40,641 nucleotides of DNA from Oscillatoria salina IIICB1 (GTDB lineage Bacteria; Cyanobacteriota; Cyanobacteriia; Cyanobacteriales; SIO1D9), in the NCBI RefSeq assembly GCF_020144665.1, contig NZ_JAAHBQ010000055.1:1-40641 (forward strand). Direction: 5' to 3'. The translations under genes and the position numbers were made by a program. Under the pieces are notes generated by a model. It had not been told where the DNA came from, made no database searches, and saw nothing but the letters and a program-made list of their open reading frames with translations. Positions 7,441 to 16,340 of this stretch are shown here, piece after piece. The first letter of the stretch is position 1. Each line of letters starts with the position of its first letter.

Positions 7441-9321
7441 CTAAACACGATTTTGTTGAATGTACTCTAAAATTCCCACAGCGATCGCCTGCGCCATTTG
7501 GTTTCGATAAGTTGGGTTAGAGAGATTAGCCGCATCATCCCGACCAGTAACAAAACCAACTTCGACCAATACCGAAGGCATAGAAGTTCTGCGGAGGACA
7601 TAAAACCGAGCTTGTCGCACCCCGCGATCGCGGACATTGACATTGCGGAGAATACTACGGTGAATTGTTTGAGCCAGACGCAAACCGCTACGGTAATGAT
7701 AAGTTTCCAAACCATTAACATCCGGACGGCTAAGACTAATCGCATTAGCGTGAATACTAACGAACAAATTAGCCCCCGCCCGATTAGCCATTTGCACTCG
7801 CCCTTCCAAGCTAATAAAGCGATCGTCAGAGCGAGTCATCATCGCATTAACTCCCTGCTGTTCCAGATATTGTCCCACTTGCTGGGCGATCGGCAAGATA
7901 ACATCCTTTTCTTGGAGTCCTCCTCTACCGATCGCCCCTGGATCTTTTCCCCCGTGTCCAGGGTCGATCGCCACCAGCGCTCGTCCGTTAGGAACTCTCG
8001 GCAAAGATCTTGACGGCGGCGAACTCAGATTATTATTGGGCGTTGGCTGCGTCCTTTCTGGTGGCGGTACAGGAATAATCGTGCTGTTATTAGAACTACT
8101 AGCCAAAGTTGGTTGTCTAGTTTGTTCCAGCTCTAACGAGATACTATTTTCAGTTGGTTGATTAAGTTGTCCGATCGCTACCCCCACCCCAGGCTTAACT
8201 GCTACCACAACAGTATCTCGATCTTGTTGGCGAATGCGTACTTGGGAAATCGTACTACCTGCGGGTAGAGAAGGTCCTCTAATCGTGTCAGCCAGTTGAG
8301 CATTAGGAATACTAATTTCGTAAGTTCCCTCTTGACGATTCCAACTGCTAGTAGCTCTGAGTGATTGGTTAGCACGAATAATCAGTTGACTACCGCCAAC
8401 AGTCAAATCCACCGCCTCAATTATTACCCGTCGCTCAACCGTTTCCCCTCGAACTTCTCGTTCCGGAGTAGAAGAAGAAGCATCTTCTAGCTGTCTAGCC
8501 GGGACTCCATCGGGTAAAATCACCAAACCGCCACTACTAAAACTCGCCTTCCAATCAGGACTATCTCGGTCTACCTCCAAAGTAATTCGAGCCACTGGAG
8601 GAGAATTCGAGCCTTGGCGAAATGCCACCTGACTAACTCCATAACGATTAACCTCCAAATTCTCTTGAGCCAATCGATTCGGGAGAGTCACACCTTCAAG
8701 TTGAATATCGATTTCGCGGCGATCGCGGCTGCGGGTAATTTTAATTTTTTTAGGTTCTCCATCATTGAGACGCACAAAAAAACCACTCCGCGTTACCTGA
8801 AAATCATCAAGCGTTTCTACCGAACGATTTTCTCGAGTTGGTTGGGGAGGACTTTGTACCCTCGGTTGCTCATTTTGAGGCGAAGTTTGCTGCGTCGGTG
8901 GCGGTTGTATGGGCTGTGGTTGAGGTTGTACGATCCTTTGCGGTGGCGGTAATACTACCGTCCACTGAGTCGGAGAAATACCTCGAACTCTCACTTGTTG
9001 AGGATCTACAGTATATCCCGGTGCTAATTCAATCACCAAACGAGTTGTTTGGCTATCAACCTGTCCAATTCGTAACTCTGTTAACAATCCACCTAAATTT
9101 TGCCGAACTGAAGGTCGTCCCAAACTAGTTCCGGGTAAATCGATTACGATTCGACTAGGATTAGTAATCAATTGCGCCCTTGGTTGAACGCCTTCGTTCG
9201 TACTAAACGAAAGTCGGTTTTGACTCTTATCAAAACGCCAAAAAAGTAGTCTCCCAGCTTCAGCCGGAGAGCTAAACAGCAAAACACTTAAAAAACTTAG
9301 TAATAACCAGTGAAATCTCAC
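7441..9321 (-). CDS. amiC: N-acetylmuramoyl-L-alanine amidase with AMIN domains (AmiC type)
   Basis: A 626-residue exported amidase that cleaves the lactyl-amide bond between muramic acid and the stem peptide. It has a signal peptide (residues 1-23, cleavage after AEA), a first AMIN domain (~28-115), a Pro/Gln-rich linker, a second AMIN-like beta region (~170-285), a further AMIN domain (~297-390), another Pro/Ser linker and a C-terminal Amidase_3 domain (~446-622). Zinc and catalytic residues are visible: His in PGHGG (~454), Glu in LQEKD, His in SIHANA and the catalytic Glu in EVGFVTG. In filamentous cyanobacteria AmiC enzymes drill the septal nanopores needed for cell-cell communication, which fits the nearby hetZ-patU3. 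Upstream is a 590-bp spacer with no gene on this strand, so it probably has its own promoter. Confidence 0.92.
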   Translation of the reverse strand: MRFHWLLLSFLSVLLFSSPAEAGRLLFWRFDKSQNRLSFSTNEGVQPRAQLITNPSRIVIDLPGTSLGRPSVRQNLGGLLTELRIGQVDSQTTRLVIELAPGYTVDPQQVRVRGISPTQWTVVLPPPQRIVQPQPQPIQPPPTQQTSPQNEQPRVQSPPQPTRENRSVETLDDFQVTRSGFFVRLNDGEPKKIKITRSRDRREIDIQLEGVTLPNRLAQENLEVNRYGVSQVAFRQGSNSPPVARITLEVDRDSPDWKASFSSGGLVILPDGVPARQLEDASSSTPEREVRGETVERRVIIEAVDLTVGGSQLIIRANQSLRATSSWNRQEGTYEISIPNAQLADTIRGPSLPAGSTISQVRIRQQDRDTVVVAVKPGVGVAIGQLNQPTENSISLELEQTRQPTLASSSNNSTIIPVPPPERTQPTPNNNLSSPPSRSLPRVPNGRALVAIDPGHGGKDPGAIGRGGLQEKDVILPIAQQVGQYLEQQGVNAMMTRSDDRFISLEGRVQMANRAGANLFVSIHANAISLSRPDVNGLETYHYRSGLRLAQTIHRSILRNVNVRDRGVRQARFYVLRRTSMPSVLVEVGFVTGRDDAANLSNPTYRNQMAQAIAVGILEYIQQNRV

Positions 9322-9911
9322 AGTTGTCGATCCTCGCTTGTACCAAGCACAGTAACAGTAGAAAGAACTGTTCTAGTTTGGCATAGGTTCGCTCCTTAAA
9401 TTATCTCAAAAGCAGCGATCGGGCTATTTCCCAGATACCACAAGTTGGCAGAATCATCGTGCTTTGGGATAACTTAGTTGCCACAGGACTTATTTAGCAA
9501 GCCTATTCCTAGGGTTTGTATGTTAGCACCTTATACCACTATTCGTGTCTGACCGGGAATTAGCCAAGTCCTCGCAAAAATGCCATAACTTGAGTAGCAG
9601 CATTAATGCACCTCTAGTTTTCGCGATGCTTTCTAGACTTAAATATTATCGACGCAAACAGCAACAGTTTAGTTTCAAAAATTTTAGTTGAAATTCCTAC
9701 TTGCGACTAGGTTATTTGCTTCCAGTGCTAACGCTAGCGCCGAGCGCATCAGAATTATCGCTCTCCTGCTTAATTTTCATTTTGTCACTGTTAAAATCAA
9801 GCTTGACAAATCGAAAAAAATGTGGATAAAAACCTGTGCCAGATTTTTATCCTTTTGTTCTCTGTTCAATTAATAGTAGCTAAGTAAGCGATCGCGCTTT
9901 TGAACATCTTT
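9322..9911. other. Gene-free spacer between amiC and the antiporter gene
   Basis: 590 bp holding the amiC promoter region and the antiporter terminator (9824-9852). A 61-codon frame at 9688-9873 runs through the terminator hairpin and has no ribosome-binding site, so I do not call it. No RNA gene is recognised. Confidence 0.55.
9824..9852 (-). terminator. Rho-independent terminator of the antiporter gene
   Basis: A 9-bp perfect stem, GGATAAAAA / TTTTTATCC, with an 11-nt loop. On the minus strand it is followed by CACATTTTTTTCG, a T-run. It lies 59 bp beyond the antiporter stop. Confidence 0.6.
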
Positions 9912-11399
9912 TTAATTGTTAGGTTTTTGCGCAGTTTCAATTTCTGACGAGGGAGAATCACTTTCTGAACTAGCTGACAAATTCACTGATTCAGTTGTCG
10001 TCCCATTCAAAGAAGATGCTGTTTGCGGTTCTTGGAAAACAAAGCGTAACAGAGGCGGCGCGATAAAGGTCGTCAGAATTACCATCATAATAATCGCAGC
10101 TTCCGTCGCTTCCGACAAAGCACCACTCGCTGCGCCCACACCAGCAAATACCAATCCTACTTCGCCTCTTGGTATCATCCCGACACCAATAGCCAACTTG
10201 TTCAAATCCGGCTGACCGAAAAGAGTAAAACCAGTAATTACCTTACCAACAATAGCCACCACAATTAGAAAGGTAGCAATGATTAATCCTTCTCGATTGC
10301 TAGGGACGGCAGGATTGAGGACTCCTAAATCAGTTTTTGCGCCGACACAAACAAAGAAAATTGGCACAAGAACGTCAGCCACGGGAACCACTTGTTCTTC
10401 TAATTCTTTCCGCTTTTCGGTTTCTGCTAGCACTAGCCCAGCAGCAAAAGCTCCTAAAATTGCTTCTAGCTCAATTACAGTGGCAATATACGACAAGCTG
10501 AGAGCAAAAATCAGTGCGGTGAGCAATAACTCGCCACGAGTCCTCATCTGCTTAACCAAAGCGATTAAGTAAGGACTGAGGAAGCGTCCGACTAAAATAG
10601 CGCCGATGAGGAATACCCCAGCACTAATAATCAGGTAAATGATATTACTGATTTGAATTTCTCCAGTTTTTACCAGGGAAGCCACAACTGCTAAGACGAT
10701 AATTCCTAGAACATCATCGAGTACCGCCGCTCCAATAATTATCTGACCTTCTCGCGAACTAAGCTGTCCTAATTCCGCGAGAACCTTGGCGGTAATCCCA
10801 ATACTGGTAGCAGTTAAAGCAGCACCCGCAAAGACTGCTGGGACGACGGGAACGTTAAACAAATAAACCAAACCTGCGGTACCTGTAGCAAAAGGGGCGA
10901 CAACCCCCACTACAGCAACGATCGCAGCTTGGGGTCCGACGCGAATTAGTTCTTGCAGGTCTGATTCTAAACCGATTTCAAACAAAAGTATAATCACTCC
11001 CAGTTCGGCTAGGAGAGAGATGACTTCGCTTTGCGTAGCGAAAATTGAGTCCGCGATTTCGGGACTCACCGTAGTAGTACGAGCAAGAAAGCTCATCACC
11101 AATGAATCGCTGGCTGCGGCACCACCTTCGGGAAAAACGAGTAGATGTAAAGCAGAAACGCCGATGACAACTCCGCCCACCAATTCGCCTAATACTGGTG
11201 GTAAGTTGATTCGCGAGCAAATTTCTCCGCCGAGTTTGCTGGCGAAGTAAATTACGATTAAACTTAGCAGTACCCCAGCAAGAATTAGGGTACTGCTTGC
11301 GGTTTCTGTTTCTTCTGCTGTTGCCAGCAGAGGTGCTAGGGAGAAGTTGAAAGTGAAAAAACTCACTGATGTTATTAGATGAGCCATTTGGTGCGGCAA
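9912..11399 (-). CDS. CPA2-family Na+(K+)/H+ antiporter
   Basis: A 495-residue integral membrane protein with about 12-13 hydrophobic segments and a short Ser/Glu-rich cytoplasmic tail (~465-495). Typical CPA2 features are present: GGEICSRINLPPVLGELVGG at the start of the core, LFEIGLESDLQEL, the unwound-helix region ALTATSIGITAKVL, and the ion-binding Asp pair in GAAVLDDVLGII. A second DDxG-like loop is absent. The Asp-Asp pair is the signature of electrogenic Na+/H+ exchange in the NapA branch, rather than the Asn/Gln seen in KefB/C, and no TrkA-N domain is attached. NhaS3 of cyanobacteria belongs to the same family, but I cannot assign orthology. The N-terminus (MPHQMAHLITSVSFFTFNFS...) may be a signal-like first helix. 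It is transcribed after glmS on the same strand, 281 bp away. Confidence 0.88.
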   Translation of the reverse strand: MPHQMAHLITSVSFFTFNFSLAPLLATAEETETASSTLILAGVLLSLIVIYFASKLGGEICSRINLPPVLGELVGGVVIGVSALHLLVFPEGGAAASDSLVMSFLARTTTVSPEIADSIFATQSEVISLLAELGVIILLFEIGLESDLQELIRVGPQAAIVAVVGVVAPFATGTAGLVYLFNVPVVPAVFAGAALTATSIGITAKVLAELGQLSSREGQIIIGAAVLDDVLGIIVLAVVASLVKTGEIQISNIIYLIISAGVFLIGAILVGRFLSPYLIALVKQMRTRGELLLTALIFALSLSYIATVIELEAILGAFAAGLVLAETEKRKELEEQVVPVADVLVPIFFVCVGAKTDLGVLNPAVPSNREGLIIATFLIVVAIVGKVITGFTLFGQPDLNKLAIGVGMIPRGEVGLVFAGVGAASGALSEATEAAIIMMVILTTFIAPPLLRFVFQEPQTASSLNGTTTESVNLSASSESDSPSSEIETAQKPNN

Positions 11400-11550
11400 A
11401 AATCACTATTATCTAATTTACAAGCTTCACTGTAAATAATTTGTCAACTCATAAAATAAAAGTTTAGCAGTTTCCCCACCGCAGCGAGAGCGAATCAACT
11501 TAATTGAGCGCTTCTGCTGCTTCTTTGGGTCTAATTCTAATCGAAAGTAG

Positions 11551-11597
11551 TAAAGCTCTATATCACAGAAAATTTTATTTGCTGATATAGAACTTTA
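11551..11597. terminator. 15-bp hairpin between glmS and the antiporter gene
   Basis: TAAAGCTCTATATCA and TGATATAGAACTTTA pair with one mismatch around a 17-nt loop, about 84 bp after the glmS stop. It probably attenuates or ends glmS transcription, but there is no clear T-run on the minus strand. Confidence 0.4.
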
Positions 11598-11680
11598 TTT
11601 TGTAGTACATGAGTTTATCTCATAGTATACGTTCTTATCTTGAACGCTCCATCAACTAAATCACAGATTATAGTTTTTGT

Positions 11681-13582
11681 TTACTCAACAGTTACCGATT
11701 TAGCAAGATTGCGAGGTTGGTCTACATCTAAACCTCGCCTTGCGGCGATATGATAAGCCAGGAGTTGTAAGGGAACTACTGCCAGAATTGGCGAGAGTAA
11801 TTCTTCGACTTCTGGTACGGGTAACAAATCGTTGAATGTTTCTGCGGCTTCAAGATCGTTAACGGGAGTTACGCCGATTAAACGAGCATCTCGTGCTTTC
11901 GCTTCTTGGGCGTTAGAAACAACTTTTTCGTAGACACCACCAGGCATCGCGATCGCCACTACTGGAACTTTAGCATCTAATAGGGCGATCGGACCGTGTT
12001 TCATCTCTCCGGCGGGATAACCTTCTGCATGGATGTAACTTATTTCTTTCAGTTTTAGCGCTCCTTCTAAAGCAATGGGAAAGTTAATTCCTCGTCCGAT
12101 AAAAATAAAGTCTTGTGTCTCAGCAAAATCGTGTGCTAAGTCTTCTATTACTCGCTCTTGCTGTTCGAGAACGTTTTCAATGTGTTGGGGTAAGTGACGC
12201 AAACCAATCAATATTTCTTCGATTCTACTCGCAGATAAAGTTCCCCGACGATCGGCTAAATCTAACGCCAAACAGTAAAAACCAATTAATTGAGTAACAA
12301 AAGTTTTTGTCGCTGCTACACCAATTTCAATTCCCGCTTTAGTATCAATTATCTCATCAACAATGGAAGCAAGGGTACTTTCGGGTCGATTTGTCATTCC
12401 TAACAACCGCGCTTGAAATTCTGGTTGCAATTGACTGCGACGCTGTTTTTCCATTTCCAAAGCGGCTAAAGTATCGGCAGTTTCTCCCGACTGAGTAACG
12501 CCAATTGTTAGTGTATTCGGTGTAATTGGTGTGGGTGCATAGCGAAATTCCGAAGCATATTCTACCTGAGTAGGAATTCCGGCTAACTGTTCCAATAGGT
12601 ATTTTCCCACTAAAGAAGCGTGCCAACTCGTACCGCAAGCAAGAATTTGAATTTGTGCTAAATTTTCCGATAGTTTCGGCGATAAACCCAGGTTAATTGG
12701 TGATAATTCGCAATTTTCTTGAGCGTGCCATGCTTGGTTAACATAAGCTTCTAAACAGTTACGCACTACTGCTGGTTGTTCGTAAATTTCCTTGAGCATA
12801 AAGTGGCGGAAACCGTGTTTTTCCACCAAAGTTGGACTCCAGCTTAGGGTGCGGGGCATTTTTTTCAGCCTTGTGCCAGTGAAATCATAGACTTCTACAC
12901 CCAAGGGAGTCAACCGCGCTAATTCCCCATTTTCTAGAGATAGTACAGCGCGAGTGTGCGGAACTAATGCCGTAATATCTGAAGCACAGAAAAACTCCCC
13001 CTGTCCAAAACCGATCGCTAAAGGAGCTTGCTGGCGGACTACAATTAACTCATCAGGATATTCTGCTGCCGCGATCGCTAAAGCAAATGCTCCTTCTAAG
13101 CGGTTTACTGTTTTCTGTACTGCCTCTAAAAACGCATTTGAGTCTTGAAGTTCGGGAATTGGTTTTTCCGGCAAAAACTGGGCAATTAAATTAGGAATAA
13201 CTTCTGTATCTGTTTCTGAGCGAAATTCACAGCCTTTACTTTTCAATTCATCCCTTAATTCGCGGTAATTTTCAATAATCCCATTTTGTACTACTGCTAC
13301 CCGCATTCCACAATCTAAATGAGGATGAGCATTATATTCTTCTGGTTTACCATGAGTTGCCCAGCGAGTATGTCCAATACCTATTTGCGCATGATTTACT
13401 TCTCTTTCCAGCTTTTCCCGTAAATTGTAGAGTTTGCCTTTAGCCCGCACGCAATGAATTTTACCTTCACTGACTGTAGCAATACCAGCAGAGTCATAAC
13501 CTCGATATTCCAGCCTTTCCAAACCAGCCAGCAAAATCTCTGTAGCTACTTGAGTACCAATATAGCCAACAATTCCACACAT
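11681..13582 (-). CDS. glmS: Glutamine-fructose-6-phosphate aminotransferase (isomerizing)
   Basis: Makes glucosamine-6-phosphate from fructose-6-phosphate and glutamine, the first step toward UDP-GlcNAc for peptidoglycan. I set the start at ATG 13582, giving 633 residues beginning MCGIVGYIG: Cys2 must become N-terminal after Met removal to act as the class II amidotransferase nucleophile. A frame extension of 13 codons upstream (to 13621) would bury it and is rejected. Domains: glutaminase (~1-240, with RLEYRGYDSAGIA and GHTRWATHG), then two SIS domains (~300-430 and ~475-610, with CGTSWHA, TQSGETADT, GRGINFPIALEGALKLKEIS and GYPAGEMKHGPIAL), ending LAKSVTVE. psaC lies upstream on the same strand and is separated by a strong terminator, so glmS has its own promoter in the 189-bp spacer. 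I see no glmS ribozyme. Confidence 0.96.
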   Translation of the reverse strand: MCGIVGYIGTQVATEILLAGLERLEYRGYDSAGIATVSEGKIHCVRAKGKLYNLREKLEREVNHAQIGIGHTRWATHGKPEEYNAHPHLDCGMRVAVVQNGIIENYRELRDELKSKGCEFRSETDTEVIPNLIAQFLPEKPIPELQDSNAFLEAVQKTVNRLEGAFALAIAAAEYPDELIVVRQQAPLAIGFGQGEFFCASDITALVPHTRAVLSLENGELARLTPLGVEVYDFTGTRLKKMPRTLSWSPTLVEKHGFRHFMLKEIYEQPAVVRNCLEAYVNQAWHAQENCELSPINLGLSPKLSENLAQIQILACGTSWHASLVGKYLLEQLAGIPTQVEYASEFRYAPTPITPNTLTIGVTQSGETADTLAALEMEKQRRSQLQPEFQARLLGMTNRPESTLASIVDEIIDTKAGIEIGVAATKTFVTQLIGFYCLALDLADRRGTLSASRIEEILIGLRHLPQHIENVLEQQERVIEDLAHDFAETQDFIFIGRGINFPIALEGALKLKEISYIHAEGYPAGEMKHGPIALLDAKVPVVAIAMPGGVYEKVVSNAQEAKARDARLIGVTPVNDLEAAETFNDLLPVPEVEELLSPILAVVPLQLLAYHIAARRGLDVDQPRNLAKSVTVE

Positions 13583-13709
13583 TTTGCCACTCACTCCTCT
13601 CAATCGTACTTGTAACATCATAAATCTTTGCTCAGAGGTACTCGGTTTTTCAGGAGAACTTGACTAACTTACTAGCTGGGTTTAATTCTACAGCCACCCA
13701 AAGGAAAAA

Positions 13710-13731
13710 AGAGGGGCAAAATGCTCCCTCT
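13710..13731 (-). terminator. Rho-independent terminator of psaC
   Basis: On the minus strand AGAGGGAGCA pairs with TGCCCCTCT (one bulge) around a short TTT loop and runs directly into TTTTTTCC. It is 40 bp beyond the psaC stop and isolates psaC from glmS. Confidence 0.8.
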
Positions 13732-13771
13732 CTCGCAAGAAATATATTTAACTTAACAATGATTGCTACTT

Positions 13772-14017
<246 letters not shown>

Positions 14018-14026
14018 TTACTATTG

Positions 14027-14033
14027 ACTCCTT
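14027..14033 (-). promoter_or_regulatory. Ribosome binding site of psaC
   Basis: AAGGAGT on the minus strand with a 9-nt spacer to the psaC ATG. It is one of the strongest sites in the window. Confidence 0.75.
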
Positions 14034-14180
14034 ACCGAGTGTTCTCCGTTTAATACAGCTTTTGGCTGTAGGCTAGTTTACCCTTGCATTTAACCTCCCT
14101 AACGTAAAAAGCTACAAACCTTTAAATTCCTTAACAAGTTAACCAAAATCTAGAGGTTACATACCACATTTTTACGCTAG

Positions 14181-14197
14181 CGAGCAGTTTTTGCTCG
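14181..14197. promoter_or_regulatory. Small hairpin in the psaC / membrane-protein divergent spacer
   Basis: CGAGCA and TGCTCG are separated by 5 nt. It lies just upstream of the GGGGGAGGT ribosome-binding site used by the rightward gene and could modulate its translation or be an operator. Confidence 0.3.
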
Positions 14198-14223
14198 TTC
14201 TGATGAGGGGGAGGTAGGGATGT

Positions 14224-15678
14224 TTGGGAAACTTAGGCTCAATTTTGACGTCTTGTCAACTTATTAGCACTGCAAAAAGTCGCCCAAATTATATGTTCCA
14301 AAATGCTCGGGGAATACCCGGTTTACCCGATCTTACCCACCCGGACGAATTAATCAATTTTGGCATTCAATTACTCAAATTGTTCGGGGTTGTAGCTATT
14401 TTAATCTGTGTGTTGGGAGTTGCGATCGCTTTGATGAGCTTTTCCTTGCGTCGTCGAAATACAGAGAGTGAGATTTTCGTTTTCCAGTGGTTTCGGCGCT
14501 ATGATACTTGGTTAAAATCTCTGCAACACGGTGCTTTGATTTTAGCACTGTTGGTTGTTGGTTTCTTACTTTTTTCTACTCTCAGCAATCGCTACCATCA
14601 CTGGGAACAAGCTAAAGTGGCTCAAGTTGCTGCTAGTGTTGAGGGAGAGAGACTCACCCAACCTGCACCAGGAGTTCGTTATTTGGTCGAGGAACCTTAT
14701 ACTTATACTACTTTTGTGGATGGTCAACCAGTTCAGGTGGAAGAGATACAAAAAGTAAGTCGCTCTCTCACTCTGGACTCGTCTTCAATTTCGGTTAATA
14801 TCAACGAAGTTAAGAATTTAGCTAATAATAAAAGCAATTATAGCGTTGATTTTAGCGCTCTTTATCAAGTTACTAATTCTCTTGCTGAAGGAGAAGATTT
14901 CTTTTTTGAAATTGCTCCTCCTTACAGTTATTTATTGTTGCAAAATTTCCGGGTTGAACGAGAAGAGGAAATTTTGCAACCTAGTAATCAGGGTGTTTAT
15001 AGCTTTCCTTTCCGTTTAGAATCAGGGGAATCTACTCAGTTTCGGGTTATTTATCAAGCTCAAGGTTCGCCGCGTTGGGTTTATGAAGCTGGGGGACAAT
15101 TATTAAGTAATTTTCGTTTGACAATTAATACTAATTTTAAGAATGCTGATTTTGCAAGTGGAATTACACCTACAGAAATAGAAAATCGCCAGAATGGTAC
15201 AGTTTTTACTTGGATTTTTACGGAAAATGTTTCGGTACAAAATCCTTTTGGTGTCTTTACAGCTACAGAAAGAATTACGAATACGGGAATTTTACCTCGC
15301 TTGCTAATTTTAGCTCCGGCGGTATTTTTGTGGTGGTTGCTGTTATTGTATTTATCAATACCATTATCGCTGAGAAATGTGGCGATCGCTGGGGGATTAT
15401 TTTTTGCTTGTCTGCTCGCTTTAACCTATTTTAGTCGAGTTATGGCTCCTACTTTCGCTTGGAGTATAATTTCGTTGGTACTTTTGGGACTGGTTTGGGG
15501 TTTGGGAAAATCTCGTAGTACATCCCTGGCTGCGGTCATTTGTACTATTGCGGGGGCGATCGCGCCTATTTTTGGTTTGCTTGTTCCTTATTCTGGACTT
15601 ACTCTTAGTTTAGCGGGATTATTATCGGCTATTTGGTTGACAATTCTCAATTGGTATGATTGGAAACCACTAAGATAA
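14224..15678 (+). CDS. Conserved membrane protein of unknown function
   Basis: A 484-residue protein that I do not recognise. It has a membrane helix at ~45-70 followed by RRR, a second at ~100-118, and a long extracytoplasmic beta-rich domain (~125-375: VRYLVEEPYTYTTFVDGQ, SLTLDSSSISVNINE, RWVYEAGG). Four closely spaced helices then fill ~380-480. The start is ambiguous. TTG at 14224 lies 8 nt after the strong site GGAGGT (14210-14215). The next ATG (14293, residue 24, MFQNARGIPGLPDL) looks more natural as a protein start but has no Shine-Dalgarno. The C-terminal helical bundle with a large external domain suggests a surface or assembly role, but nothing firm can be said. It runs 12 bp ahead of the next gene, so the two are probably an operon. 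Confidence 0.75.
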   Translation: MGNLGSILTSCQLISTAKSRPNYMFQNARGIPGLPDLTHPDELINFGIQLLKLFGVVAILICVLGVAIALMSFSLRRRNTESEIFVFQWFRRYDTWLKSLQHGALILALLVVGFLLFSTLSNRYHHWEQAKVAQVAASVEGERLTQPAPGVRYLVEEPYTYTTFVDGQPVQVEEIQKVSRSLTLDSSSISVNINEVKNLANNKSNYSVDFSALYQVTNSLAEGEDFFFEIAPPYSYLLLQNFRVEREEEILQPSNQGVYSFPFRLESGESTQFRVIYQAQGSPRWVYEAGGQLLSNFRLTINTNFKNADFASGITPTEIENRQNGTVFTWIFTENVSVQNPFGVFTATERITNTGILPRLLILAPAVFLWWLLLLYLSIPLSLRNVAIAGGLFFACLLALTYFSRVMAPTFAWSIISLVLLGLVWGLGKSRSTSLAAVICTIAGAIAPIFGLLVPYSGLTLSLAGLLSAIWLTILNWYDWKPLR

Positions 15679-15690
15679 TCTCTAAAGGAT

Positions 15691-16110
15691 ATGGCATTAA
15701 TTTCATCTCAATGCTATGACTGTAAACAATTAATTAAATTTGAAGTTCAGCAAACAATAATTAATCAAAAACTAAGATGGTATCTTTCAGGTAATTGCCA
15801 TTTATGTGGCTCTTCAATTGAACTTGACGATGTAGGTTTTCTGCCAGAAAATCTTCGTCAAAAAATACTAAAAGAGGAAGGAGAGTGGAAAATAATAATC
15901 AAAAATTATGCCCAGAATAAATCAGTAATAATTAAATGCTTTCGTCAAATTTTAAATATATCAACTGTAGAAGCTTATCGAAAAATTCAGGAAACGGTAA
16001 ATAATCATGACTTCATCTATAGAGGAACAAAAGTTGAAATTGAATGGTTATTGTCGTACTTTCAATTAGAGAAGATAAATTGCATTGTTCAACGGATTGA
16101 AGCGAGCTAA
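15691..16110 (+). CDS. Small zinc-ribbon protein with L7/L12-C-terminal-like fold
   Basis: A 139-residue protein. The N-terminal half carries two Cys pairs, CYDC (residues 8-11) and CHLC (~36-39), which could bind one zinc ion. The C-terminal half (~66-136) follows the pattern of the ribosomal protein L7/L12 C-terminal domain: a beta strand (WKIIIKNYA), the helix SVIIKCFRQILNISTVEAYR resembling the VIKxVRxxTGLGLKEAK segment, a turn, a helix with acidic residues and a last strand (INCIVQRI). This fold match is a by-eye inference. A good ribosome-binding site (AAAGGA) lies just upstream and the gene directly follows the 14224 gene. The codons are A/T-rich compared with neighbours. Confidence 0.7.
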   Translation: MALISSQCYDCKQLIKFEVQQTIINQKLRWYLSGNCHLCGSSIELDDVGFLPENLRQKILKEEGEWKIIIKNYAQNKSVIIKCFRQILNISTVEAYRKIQETVNNHDFIYRGTKVEIEWLLSYFQLEKINCIVQRIEAS

Positions 16111-16282
16111 TAACCTAACTTGATAGGTAATAAGATTGATTTTAAGAACTAAAAAATGAGTAATGGGTGTAAACTTGTAAATTAATTTATTTCGGTTTTT
16201 AGATAATATTTTTACTTGGAAAATTTAGGACATTTGTGTGTAAATGGATCGTTAGTATTTAAGAGTTATTTTAATTAATCTA

Positions 16283-16307
16283 AGAGACGTAGCACTGCTA
16301 CGTCTCT
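16283..16307. terminator. Perfect palindrome between convergent genes (dispersed repeat)
   Basis: Arms AGAGACGTAGC and GCTACGTCTCT are separated by 3 nt, with A/T runs on both sides. This GTAGAGACGT-type palindrome is familiar from cyanobacterial intergenic repeats. Between a rightward and a leftward gene end it would work as a bidirectional terminator. Confidence 0.6.
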
Positions 16308-16320
16308 ACAAAAAGAGGTT

Positions 16321-16335
16321 AATTGATAATCAATT
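16321..16335. repeat. AATTGAT-A-ATCAATT palindrome next to the kinase stop
   Basis: A perfect 15-nt palindrome 5 bp beyond the stop of the hybrid kinase gene. It is A/T-rich and possibly incidental. Confidence 0.25.
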
Positions 16336-16340
16336 GAAGA

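Noticed and set aside
9688-9873. 61-codon frame upstream of amiC
   Set aside because: It runs through a terminator hairpin and has no start signal.
13583-13621. 13-codon N-terminal extension of glmS
   Set aside because: It would bury the catalytic Cys that must become the N-terminal residue.
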